Positions 30,243 through 38,203 of a stretch of 64,000 nucleotides of DNA are shown piece by piece. The notes below the pieces were generated by a model. It searched no databases and was not told the DNA's origin. It was given only the letters and a program-made list of their open reading frames with translations. The first letter of the stretch is position 1, and each line of letters starts with the position of its first letter. The translations under genes were made by a program, and so were the position numbers. The stretch comes from UKL13-2 sp044229235 (lineage in GTDB: Bacteria > Pseudomonadota > Gammaproteobacteria > Burkholderiales > Usitatibacteraceae): NCBI GenBank assembly GCA_044229235.1, contig JBGATH010000007.1:76115-140114 (forward strand), read 5' to 3'.

Positions 30243-31478
30243 ATGAGTGTGGGCGAGTATTACGACGCGCTGGAAACGCGGCGACCTGAGGCACGCGAGC
30301 GCGCGTTGTTCCAGTCGCTGCCGGTGCAGCTGGGACATGCGAAGCGGCACACCGGCTATTTCGGCAAACTGCTGGCCGACATCGATGTTGATGCCATCAC
30401 TTCGCGCGAGGCGCTGGCGAAGTTGCCGGTGACGCGCAAATCGGATCTGCACGCCCTGCAGCAGGCCGGCATGCCCTTCGGCGGCATGACAGCGACACCG
30501 CCGGGGCGGCTGGCGCGCCTGTTCGTTTCCCCCGGGCCGATCTACGACCCTGAAGGCCGCGAGGCCGATTTCTGGGGCACGGCACGCGCGCTGTTCGCCG
30601 CAGGTTTCCGCGCCGGCCAGATCGTGCACAACACCTTTTCCTATCACCTCACGCCGGCCGGTTCGATGTTCGAGACCGGTGCGCACGCGCTCGGTTGCGC
30701 GGTCATTCCCGCCGGCGTCGGGCAAACCGAAATGCAGGTCGACGCCATCCGCGCGTTGCGGCCGGACGGCTACGTCGGTACGCCTTCTTTTCTGAAACTG
30801 CTGCTGGAAAAGGCCGACGAACTGGGTGCGGACGTCTCCTCAATGCGGCGCGCGCTGGTGTCGGGCGAGGCGTTTCTGCCACCGGTGCGGGAATTTCTCA
30901 AGGCACGCAATGTGGACGCCTATCAGGCCTACGGTTCAGCCGATCTGGGGTTGATCGCCTACGAGTCGCCGGCGCGCGAAGGGCTCATCGTCGCCGAGCA
31001 GCGCATTGTTGAAATTGTCCGGCCCGGGACCGGCGAACCGGTTGCCGAGGGCGATGTGGGTGAAGTGGTGGTGAGCGCGTTCAACCGCGACTATCCGCTG
31101 GTGCGGTTTGCCACGGGTGATCTTTCCGCAGTGTTGCCCGGCCAGTCGCCCTGCGGCCGCAGCAACATGCGCATCAAGGGCTGGATGGGTCGCGCTGACC
31201 AGACCACCAAGGTGCGCGGCATGTTCGTTCATCCGCATCAGGTGGCGGAAATCGTGCGCCGGCATCCCGAGCTGCGGCGCGCGCGGCTGGTGGTCGGCCA
31301 GGTCGATGGCAATGACGCCATGCAGTTGCTGTGCGAGTCCGAGGGCAGCATCAATCAGGATGCGATCGCGCAAACGATTCGCGACATCACCAAGTTGCGG
31401 GGCGCTGTCGTCAACGTGCCGGCAAACAGCCTGCCCAACGACGGCAAGGTGATTGAGGACCAGCGCAGAATTGCGTAA
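30243..31478 (+). CDS. Phenylacetate-CoA ligase-like (PaaK family) protein, atypical
   Basis: This 411-residue ANL-superfamily protein follows livF by 22 bp with an AAGGAAA ribosome site. PaaK-like stretches are LPVTRKSDLHALQQ, YVGTPSFLKLLLEKADELG, YQAYGSADLGLIAYES and the hinge KVRGMFVHPHQVAEI. Where PaaK has a Ser/Thr/Gly-rich nucleotide loop, it reads LFVSPGPIYDPEG, so ATP handling may differ. PaaK proteins are usually about 430 residues. It likely acts on the same substrate as the transporter, or on an aromatic acid. Confidence 0.82.
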   Translation: MSVGEYYDALETRRPEARERALFQSLPVQLGHAKRHTGYFGKLLADIDVDAITSREALAKLPVTRKSDLHALQQAGMPFGGMTATPPGRLARLFVSPGPIYDPEGREADFWGTARALFAAGFRAGQIVHNTFSYHLTPAGSMFETGAHALGCAVIPAGVGQTEMQVDAIRALRPDGYVGTPSFLKLLLEKADELGADVSSMRRALVSGEAFLPPVREFLKARNVDAYQAYGSADLGLIAYESPAREGLIVAEQRIVEIVRPGTGEPVAEGDVGEVVVSAFNRDYPLVRFATGDLSAVLPGQSPCGRSNMRIKGWMGRADQTTKVRGMFVHPHQVAEIVRRHPELRRARLVVGQVDGNDAMQLLCESEGSINQDAIAQTIRDITKLRGAVVNVPANSLPNDGKVIEDQRRIA

Positions 31479-31488
31479 TCTGCGGGGC

Positions 31489-32565
31489 ATGACCGTGATC
31501 CGCTCCCTGCTGTTTTGCGTCGGCACGCTGCTTGCCCCCGCCTCTTTGTTCGCCCAATCCACGCCAGCGCCGGCACTGGCAACCGCGCCGGCAGCCCTCG
31601 CTGCGGCCGCCGGTGCCGACAAGACCGTCGAGGTCAATCGCGCGGCCAAGGTGTCGCTGGTCGAGGGCGATGTCACGGTGATGGCCGCCGACAAGAAGCG
31701 CCGCAAGGTTGCCGCCGGTGACTTTCTGGTGGAAGGCGACAGCATCATCACCGGCAAGGACGGCGAACTGCACCTCGACATGGAGGACGGCGGCTACATC
31801 TCGGTGCGCCCCAACACCAAGATGCGCATCGTCAAGTATCAGGCCAAGGGCGAACCGACCGATAGCGGCGTGTTCGGTCTGCTCGAAGGCAGCTTTCGGT
31901 CACTCACCGGCTGGATCGGCAAGTACAACCGCAACAGCTATACGGTGCGTACCCCCAATGCCACCATCGGCATTCGCGGAACCGATCATGAACCCTATGT
32001 GATTCCCAAGGGCTCCAGCGAAGGCGATGCCGGCACCTATGACAAGGTGAACGAAGGCGGCAGCTTCATCCAGACGGCGGGCGGACGTGCCGATGTCGCG
32101 CCGAACCAGGCGGGCTTTGTGCCCCACGACAATAATGCGCGGCCGCGGATCCTGAAAGACGTTCCCAAACATTTCCGCGCGGGTCGCCACGAGGCGCTGT
32201 TCAATGGCCGCCACGCTGCCATCCAGCAGCGCATCGAACAGCGGCGCGAGGAGCGGCGCAGCGAAATCCGCCAGAAGCTGCAATCGGCCAAGACCGAGGC
32301 CGCGACCAGGCGCGAGCTACGCCAGCAGGCGATCAAGGAAAAGCGCGAGGCCGCGCAGAAGCAGCGTGAGGACGCGAAGAAATCGCGCGAGGATGCCAAG
32401 GCCGCCAACAAGTCCTCCGGCAAGGCTGCGCGTGACGCGAGGGACGACGTGCCGCAGAAGTCAGAAAAAGGCGAAAAGGGTGATAAGGCCGAAAAGGGTG
32501 ATAAGGCCGAAAAGGGCGAGCACAACAAGGCGCCGCACAAGGCACATCCGCTGCACAAGCCATAG
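31489..32565 (+). CDS. FecR-domain periplasmic protein with charged C-terminal tail
   Basis: The protein has 358 residues from ATG 31489, 10 bp after the previous gene. A signal peptide (SLLFCVGTLLAPASLFAQ) precedes a FecR-like beta domain at about residues 45-185 (LVEGDVTVMA, GKDGELHLDMEDGGYISVRPNTKMRI, TPNATIGIRGTDHE). The last 130 residues are Arg/Lys/Glu-rich and probably coiled-coil, ending in a short tandem repeat of GDKAEK units (DNA near 32467-32520). It lacks the membrane segment of sigma-regulating FecR, so a signalling role is doubtful. Confidence 0.85.
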   Translation: MTVIRSLLFCVGTLLAPASLFAQSTPAPALATAPAALAAAAGADKTVEVNRAAKVSLVEGDVTVMAADKKRRKVAAGDFLVEGDSIITGKDGELHLDMEDGGYISVRPNTKMRIVKYQAKGEPTDSGVFGLLEGSFRSLTGWIGKYNRNSYTVRTPNATIGIRGTDHEPYVIPKGSSEGDAGTYDKVNEGGSFIQTAGGRADVAPNQAGFVPHDNNARPRILKDVPKHFRAGRHEALFNGRHAAIQQRIEQRREERRSEIRQKLQSAKTEAATRRELRQQAIKEKREAAQKQREDAKKSREDAKAANKSSGKAARDARDDVPQKSEKGEKGDKAEKGDKAEKGEHNKAPHKAHPLHKP

Positions 32566-32586
32566 CGCGGCCCGTGGCGGCGTGAC

Positions 32587-33642
32587 TCAGTCGGCGCCGG
32601 CCGGAAATGCCACGACGTGGTCGATTTCGAGCTTGATGCCGATCTTCTGGCCGATCTCGTGGTTGTGATGCGAGGGCACCAGCGACAGCACGCTGGCGCC
32701 GCTGGGCAACTTCAATGTGTAGAGGATCTCCGCGCCGCGAAATGCCTTGTGCATGACTTCGGCCTGGCTGCTTGACGCGTCGTCGTGAAGGATGTCATCG
32801 GGCCGCAGCAGCACTTCGACGCGCTGCCCCTCGCGCAGCGCGCAGCCGGGGCAGTGCGGCAACAGGCCCAGTTCGGTATCGATCTTGTCCTCGCCCAGCA
32901 CCGTGCCGCGCATCAGCACCCCCTGGCCGACAAAATCGGCCACGAACCGCGATGCCGGACGGTGGTAGAGGTTGTAGGCTGTGTCCCACTGCTCGATGCG
33001 GCCATGGTTCATCACGCCGATGCGGTCGGCAATGGAAAATGCCTCATGCTGGTCGTGCGTCACCAGCAGGGCCGGTGTCGACAGCTGGCGCAACAGCGCG
33101 CGGACTTCCAGTCCCAGCTGCTCGCGCAGTTCCACATCGAGGTTGGAGAAGGGCTCGTCAAGCAGCACCAGCGCGGGTCGCGGCGCAAGTGCGCGCGCCA
33201 GCGCCACACGCTGTCGCTGCCCGCCGGAAATTTCGTGAGGATATTTGCGCGCTTCCGCCGTCAGGCGCGTCAGTTCCAGCATCTCGCCGACGCGGATGCG
33301 TGCCTCGCCGGCGCTCATGCCGCGCAAGCCGAAGGCGATGTTTTTTTCGACGCTCAGGTGCGGGAACAGCGCGTAGTCCTGGAAGACCACCCCGATGTGG
33401 CGCTGCTCGGGCGGCATGCAATGCTGCGCGTCGGCCAGCAGGGTGTCGCGCAGGTAGATGGCGCCGGCGGTGGGGCGCTCAAAGCCGGCGATGAGTCGCA
33501 GCATGGTGGTTTTGCCACAGCCACTCGGGCCGAGAAGGCAGCCGATTTCGCCATCGTCCACGGCAAATGACAGGCCCGAGGTAACGGCCTTGCCGCCGGG
33601 ATAGTTGAAGCTAACTTCTTGTATATCCAGAAACTTGCTCAT
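32587..33642 (-). CDS. fbpC: Ferric iron ABC transporter ATP-binding protein
   Basis: The 351-residue ATPase has Walker A LLGPSGCGKTTMLRLIAG, Q-loop VVFQDYALFPHLSV, signature ISGGQRQRVALARAL and Walker B LVLLDEPFSNLD. A C-terminal TOBE-like regulatory part follows (VEVLLRPDDI). This layout matches the FbpC/AfuC branch. The start at 33642 is the first methionine of the conserved domain; the frame continues upstream into the promoter region. Divergent from fbpA across a Fur-box-like site. Confidence 0.88.
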   Translation of the reverse strand: MSKFLDIQEVSFNYPGGKAVTSGLSFAVDDGEIGCLLGPSGCGKTTMLRLIAGFERPTAGAIYLRDTLLADAQHCMPPEQRHIGVVFQDYALFPHLSVEKNIAFGLRGMSAGEARIRVGEMLELTRLTAEARKYPHEISGGQRQRVALARALAPRPALVLLDEPFSNLDVELREQLGLEVRALLRQLSTPALLVTHDQHEAFSIADRIGVMNHGRIEQWDTAYNLYHRPASRFVADFVGQGVLMRGTVLGEDKIDTELGLLPHCPGCALREGQRVEVLLRPDDILHDDASSSQAEVMHKAFRGAEILYTLKLPSGASVLSLVPSHHNHEIGQKIGIKLEIDHVVAFPAGAD

Positions 33643-33681
33643 GGACTCAGTATAGATCAATCCGTGCAGGATCGCCTTGTA

Positions 33682-33711
33682 TTGACAAATACGAATTATT
33701 CGCATTAAGAT
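33682..33711 (+). promoter_or_regulatory. fbpA promoter
   Basis: The -35 TTGACA (33682-33687) and -10 TAAGAT (33706-33711) are separated by 18 bases. The spacer is almost wholly occupied by the Fur-box-like palindrome, an arrangement that would give tight iron repression. Confidence 0.6.
33688..33706. promoter_or_regulatory. Candidate Fur box, fbpC-fbpA divergent region
   Basis: AATACGAATTATTCGCATT is a 9-1-9 inverted repeat with one mismatch per arm pair. It matches the length and AT-rich hexamer pattern of Fur sites. Its position over the fbpA promoter supports iron control of both divergent genes. Confidence 0.65.
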
Positions 33712-33812
33712 TGATGCAGTGCCAGAAAGCACGGTCCGCGACATCCGGAATGCCAGTATCCGCCGTGGTTCCAGCGTTGCCTGAATTCAATACCACCTAC
33801 CAAGGAAGTGCC

Positions 33813-34841
33813 ATGCAATCCATGAAGATCCTCGCCGCCGCGATCGTGCTGTGTGCCAGCGCCTCGTCGGCGAGTGCCCAGCGAGCGGTGCTGAACCTGT
33901 ACTCATCGCGTCACTACCAGACCGACGAAGCGCTGTATGCCAACTTTGAAAAGGCCACCGGCATCAAGGTCAACCGCATCGAGGGGCCGGAAGACCCGCT
34001 GATCGAGCGCCTCAAAAGTGAAGGCGACAAGAGCCCGGCGGATGTGGTGATCACGGTGGACATGGGGCGCCTGTTGAAGGCGCAGGAACTGGGGCTGTTC
34101 CAGCCGGTGAAATCGAAACTGCTGGAAGAAAAGATTCCGCGCGAACTGCGTGCGGCCGACGGCTCCTGGTACGGTTTCTCGGTGCGGGCGCGGCCGATCT
34201 TTTATGCCAAGGCACGCGTCAATGCAAAGGATCTTGCCGACTATGAGTCGCTGGCCGACCCCAAATGGAAAGGCAAGATCTGCGTGCGCTCCGGCATGCA
34301 TCCCTACAACCTGTCGCTGATGTCATCGATGATTGCGGCCGACGGTCCTGCCAAGGCGGAAGCCTGGGCACGCGGCGTGGTGGCCAATCTGGCGCGCGCA
34401 CCCAAGGGCGGCGACACCGACCAGATCAAGGCGGTGGCGGCGGGCGAATGCGACATCGCGCTGGGCAACACCTACTACTTCGCGCGCCTCATCAAATCGG
34501 ACAAGCCAGACGACCGCGCGGTCGTCGAAAAGGTGGGCGTGCTGTTTCCCAACCAGTCCGGCGCCCATGCGCGCGGCGCGCACATCAACATCTCCGGCGC
34601 CGGCGTGGCGCGCCACGCACCCAACAAGGACGCCGCCATCAAGTTCCTCGAGTACCTCGCCAGTCCGGAAGCGCAAAACTACTTCGCCAACGGCAACAAT
34701 GAATACCCGGTGGTTGGCACGGCGGACAATTCCGCGCTGAAGGCCATGGGGCCATTCAAGCGCGACGCGCTGTCGATGGACATGGTCGGCAAGAACTACG
34801 CCGCGGCGGCGCAGATTTTCGACCGGGCCGGCTGGAAGTAG
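33813..34841 (+). CDS. fbpA: Fe(3+) ABC transporter periplasmic binding protein
   Basis: From ATG 33813 (AAGGAAG upstream) it is 342 residues with a signal peptide ending ASSASAQ near residue 23. The FbpA/FutA fold follows: LNLYSSRHYQTDEALYANF near residues 27-45, KICVRSGMHPYNLSLMSSM, AGECDIALGNTYYFARL and INISGAGVARHAPN. The YY pair in GNTYYFARL matches the tandem iron-binding tyrosines of the family. It delivers ferric iron to FbpB/FbpC. Confidence 0.93.
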   Translation: MQSMKILAAAIVLCASASSASAQRAVLNLYSSRHYQTDEALYANFEKATGIKVNRIEGPEDPLIERLKSEGDKSPADVVITVDMGRLLKAQELGLFQPVKSKLLEEKIPRELRAADGSWYGFSVRARPIFYAKARVNAKDLADYESLADPKWKGKICVRSGMHPYNLSLMSSMIAADGPAKAEAWARGVVANLARAPKGGDTDQIKAVAAGECDIALGNTYYFARLIKSDKPDDRAVVEKVGVLFPNQSGAHARGAHINISGAGVARHAPNKDAAIKFLEYLASPEAQNYFANGNNEYPVVGTADNSALKAMGPFKRDALSMDMVGKNYAAAAQIFDRAGWK

Positions 34842-34878
34842 CAGGAAATTTTGCCGGCCACGAGCCGGCAGCCGTCGT

Positions 34879-36624
34879 TCAGTGTGAAGTGCCGGGCAGC
34901 AACTTGCCCGGCATTTTTTCGCGTTGAACCGTGTTTTGAATCGGACGGGTGATGGCGCGCGAGGCGAGGATTACCGGGATCAGTCCGACCGCAACAATGC
35001 ACAGCGAGGCAGTGGAAGCCTCCGCCAGCCGCTCGTCCATGGCCAGGTTGTAGGCCTGCACCGCCAGCGTGTCGAAGTTGAAGGGCCGCAGCACCAGCGT
35101 GGCGGGCAATTCCTTCATCACATCGACAAATACCAGCAGCGCCGCCGTGATGAGGCTCTTCCTGAGCAGCGGCACATGCACCGCCATCGCCACCTGCGGG
35201 GCGGTGGCGCCCAGCGAGCGCGCCGCATCGTCCATGCTCGGCGTGATCTTGGCGAGGCCCGCTTCCACGCTCTGCAGGGCCACGGCCAGGAAGCGGATCA
35301 GGTACGCGTACACCAGCGCAATTACGCTGCCGGTCAGGAGCAGCGGCAGGGACCGTCCGGACAGCGTTTCGAGCAGCGCGACCAGCGCGTGATCCAGCGT
35401 GGCGAGCGGCAGCAGCACACCCACGGCGATGACCGTGCCCGGTACCGCGTAACCGAGCGAAATTGCGCGATTCACGCCGGCGCTCCACGGCTGGCGCGCG
35501 AGCCGCGCCGAATACGCCAGCATCAAGGCGACGCCGACCGCGATGATGGCGGTGAGGCCGGCGATGCCGAAGCTGTTGAGTGCCAGGCGGATGAAGCGCA
35601 CGCCAAAAGTGGCGTCGCCCTCGGCCAGCGCCAGCTTCAACAGGATCAGCAGCGGGATGGCGAAGCCAAGCAGCAATGGCAGCAGGCATACCAGCGACGC
35701 GGCCAGTGCCGCGGGACCATGCAGGCGCGTGCGGGACGGACGCGGCGAGCCGGCCTGATGAAACCGCAGTCGTCGGCGCGCCAGTTGCTCGGCGGCAACC
35801 ACGCCGGCGACGAACGCCAGCAGAATCACCGCGAGTTAGGCGGCAGATATGCGATCCCCCTGCGAAAACCACGCATTGAAAATGCCGGTGGTAAATGTCG
35901 GGATGCCGAAATAGGCGACCGTGCCGTAGTCGGCCAGCGTTTCCATCAAGGCGAGCGCGACACCGGCCGCAATCGCCGGACGTGCCAGCGGCAGCGATAC
36001 GTGCCAGAGAATACCCATGCGGGCGAAGCCGAAGGTACGGCCCGCTTCGGCCATGGCCGACGATTGCTCAAGAAATGCCACGCGCGCCAGAACATAGACA
36101 TAGGGATACAGCACGAACGTGAGCATCACGGCTGCGCCGCCTATCGAACGCACGTCGGGGAACCAATAGTCGCCGCGCGCCTGCCAGCCGAACCATTCGC
36201 GCAGCGCCGACTGCACCGGTCCCGCATATTGCAAGGCATCGGTATAGGCATAGGCCATCACATAGGCCGGCATGGCCAGCGGCAGGATCAGCATCCATTC
36301 GAATGCTGCGCGACCGCGAAAATCGAACGTTGCGGTAATCCAGGCCGTCAATGTGCCGGTGAAGGCCACGCCGATGCCGACCAGCACGACCAGTACCAGG
36401 CTGTTGGTGATGAGGTCCGGCAGCACGGTGGCGCGAATGTGCGCCCATGCCCCGGCATCGGCGGCGAACACGCTGCCAAATACGGTCCACAGCGGCACCG
36501 ACAGCAGCAGTGCGATAGCCAGGCAGCCGCTTGCCAGCAGCGATACGTTCACGCTGCGCGCGGCGCGCGGAGCGGCGCGCACGGCCGACGTGCCCTGCAG
36601 CGGAGTGGAATTTGCCTGATCCAT
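34879..36624 (-). pseudogene. fbpB: Fe(3+) ABC transporter permease split by an in-frame stop
   Basis: The whole reading frame would encode a two-domain FbpB/SfuB permease of about 581 residues, the family's normal size. The N-terminal half (35836-36624, 262 residues) ends NAWFSQGDRISAA at a TAA (35836-35838). Without any frame change the sequence continues as LAVILLAFVAGVVAAEQLARR for 316 more residues (34879-35829 from a GTG). A CAA-to-TAA transition, Gln to stop, explains it. Each half carries one permease domain (ALMETLADYGTVAYFG in the first, RSLGATAPQVAMAVHVPLLR in the second). So a two-protein permease by reinitiation is possible, as is a sequencing error. Confidence 0.85.
34891..34919 (+). 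terminator. fbpA terminator embedded in the fbpB 3' end
   Basis: GCCGGGCA (34891-34898) pairs with TGCCCGGC (34905-34912) around GCAACT, followed by A and TTTTTT. This is a textbook plus-strand terminator for fbpA. On the minus strand the same bases encode the last residues of the convergent permease (MPGKLLPGTSH). Confidence 0.85.
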
Positions 36625-36638
36625 GCCGGCAGTTTAAC

Positions 36639-36651
36639 AAGAATGATTCTT
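36639..36651. promoter_or_regulatory. Candidate Fur box upstream of fbpB
   Basis: AAGAATGATTCTT is a perfect 6-1-6 palindrome inside the wider TTAAC...TTAA context, 15 bp upstream of the permease start. It resembles Fur half-sites and gives the third iron-transport gene its own iron control. Confidence 0.6.
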
Positions 36652-36699
36652 AACTGGACCGAAAGCGCCTGAATTTGCTGGAATTTTTCTAGAAAATAG

Positions 36700-36728
36700 T
36701 TGCCACAGCCGAAACATGTGCTTATACT
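36700..36728 (+). promoter_or_regulatory. Promoter of the riboswitch-terC transcript
   Basis: TTGCCA (36700-36705) and TATACT (36723-36728) are 17 bases apart, a good sigma-70 match. Transcription would begin about 36735, just before the UUCG hairpin at 36737-36754. Confidence 0.7.
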
Positions 36729-36759
36729 TCGGCCCGCTGGTGCTTCGGCACCAGTCCTC

Positions 36760-36915
36760 CAAAGGGGAGTAGCCGCAGGAGCCGGGCCCCGTGCCTTTCT
36801 CCTGTCTCGATGTCGTCAATACGAATCAACGGGGTCATGTTCCCCGCGCGGTTCCGGTGTCGAGAGTCGCTGCGTCCGGTGTTATCCGGGCCCGGTCACT
36901 CTGGCAAGACCTTTG
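36760..36915 (+). ncRNA. yybP-ykoY manganese riboswitch aptamer
   Basis: The conserved elements appear in order: CAAAGGGGAGTAGCC (36760-36774), GTCAATACG (36814-36822) and GGCAAGACCTTTG (36903-36915). CAAAGG at 36760-36765 and CCTTTG at 36910-36915 close helix P1. A CTGGTGC-TTCG-GCACCAG hairpin precedes it. The family binds Mn2+ and often controls TerC/Alx-type membrane proteins, as here. Downstream, CGCAAGGTC (36934-36942) can pair with GACCTTTGCG (36908-36917) and compete with P1, a likely expression switch; no clear intrinsic terminator follows, so control may act on translation. Confidence 0.92.
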
Positions 36916-37053
36916 CGCGTTGTGTGCCCACGTCGCAAGGTCCTTCATCCTGTTTCTTGCGAAAAGTCATCCACCGCCGAAAGGTTCGGCGTGGTGCGGC
37001 CCTCAACGCGTCGAGGTTTTACCAATCCCTTTTGACGACGTGGAGGACTGTTC

Positions 37054-38022
37054 GTGTTTGAAACTATTGGCAATGTGTGGTTGTGGACCGGCTTTTCGGT
37101 CTTTGTGCTGGTCGCGCTGGTGGTAGACCTGGTGGTGCTGGACCGGAAGCAGGGCCAGCGCGTGAGTTCGCGTGAAGCCGCCGTCTGGTCGCTCATCTGG
37201 GTGGCGCTGTCATTCGTGTTTGCCGGCGTGCTGTGGTTTGTGCTTGAAGACAGTCACGGCCGCGAGTTCGCCGGCGTGAAGACCACGGAGTTCCTCACCG
37301 GCTACCTGATCGAGAAATCGCTCTCGGTCGACAACATCTTCGTGTTCCTGATGATCTTCACGTTCTTCGCCGTGCCGGCCGAGTTGCAGCGCCGCGCCCT
37401 GGTGGTGGGCGTTGTCGCCGCCATCGTGCTGCGCGTGATCATGATCCTGATCGGCGCCTGGCTGATCGCGCAGTTCCACTGGCTGCTGTACGTGTTCGGC
37501 GCCTTCCTGCTTTTGACAGGCATCAAAATGGCGGTGTTCGCCGATGCCAAGCCGGACCTGGACCGCAATCCCCTGGTGAAGTGGCTGCGCGGCCACCTCA
37601 ACCTGACGACGGGCTTCGAAGGCGAGAAATTCACCATGGTGCGTGACGGGGTTCGCTTCTTCACCCCCTTGTTCCTGGTCATCATCATGATCGGCGTCAC
37701 CGACGTGGTGTTCGCGGTCGACTCCATCCCGGCCATCTTTGCCATTACCAAGGATCCGTTCATCGTCATGACCTCAAACATCTTCGCCATCCTCGGCCTG
37801 CGCGCGCTGTATTTCCTGCTGGCCGATCTGGCGGCGCGATTCCACCTGCTCTCGTACGGACTGGCGGTGGTATTGATGTTTGTCGGCATCAAGATGCTGA
37901 TTGTCGATTTCGTGAAAATTCCCGTGTTCATTTCGCTGGGCGTGGTCGCGTCGATCCTGGCGATTTCGATCGCGGCAAGCTGGTGGCGCTCGGCCCCGGC
38001 AACGGCGCGGGCCGGCGAATGA
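37054..38022 (+). CDS. TerC family integral membrane protein (Alx-like, probable Mn2+ exporter)
   Basis: The 322-residue membrane protein has about eight hydrophobic segments and the TerC acidic motifs EKSLSVDNIFVFLMIF near residues 89-104 and GVTDVVFAVDSIPAIFAIT near 209-227. Those aspartates are thought to handle metal. The GTG start at 37054 has GGAGG eight bases upstream. The manganese riboswitch in its leader points to manganese export or metal delivery to exported proteins. Likely monocistronic. Confidence 0.93.
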   Translation: MFETIGNVWLWTGFSVFVLVALVVDLVVLDRKQGQRVSSREAAVWSLIWVALSFVFAGVLWFVLEDSHGREFAGVKTTEFLTGYLIEKSLSVDNIFVFLMIFTFFAVPAELQRRALVVGVVAAIVLRVIMILIGAWLIAQFHWLLYVFGAFLLLTGIKMAVFADAKPDLDRNPLVKWLRGHLNLTTGFEGEKFTMVRDGVRFFTPLFLVIIMIGVTDVVFAVDSIPAIFAITKDPFIVMTSNIFAILGLRALYFLLADLAARFHLLSYGLAVVLMFVGIKMLIVDFVKIPVFISLGVVASILAISIAASWWRSAPATARAGE

Positions 38023-38088
38023 GTTGCCCCTGTTTGCCAGGCGGGCAGCACGCGCGTTGGCACCCGCGCGGGCAAAAAAACAATTCCG

Positions 38089-38118
38089 TTGAATTTGCAG
38101 GGCGCATTACAGTACACT
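38089..38118 (+). promoter_or_regulatory. Possible dksA promoter
   Basis: TTGAAT (38089-38094) and TACACT (38113-38118) are 18 bases apart. A strong leader hairpin CCGGGCAC-TCGC-GTGCCCGG follows at 38136-38155, before the dksA ribosome site. Moderate match only. Confidence 0.35.
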
Positions 38119-38203
38119 TACGCGTTTTTCAGGTTCCGGGCACTCGCGTGCCCGGGCAAGAATGCAGCCGGCAACACCCGCATGTCGCTTCAGGAGATTG
38201 AAG

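Noticed and set aside
32467..32520. Short tandem repeat in the FecR-domain gene as a phase-variation tract
   Set aside because: The units are multiples of three bases and change only tail length, not the frame.
38041..38080. GC-rich inverted repeat after terC as a terminator
   Set aside because: The CGCGCG stem is followed by an A-run on the plus strand, not a T-run, so it lacks the required tail.
38162..38203. ATG 38162 as the dksA start
   Set aside because: It has no ribosome site, and the 14 extra residues do not continue the Lys/Ala pattern; TTG 38204 has AGGAG at ideal spacing.
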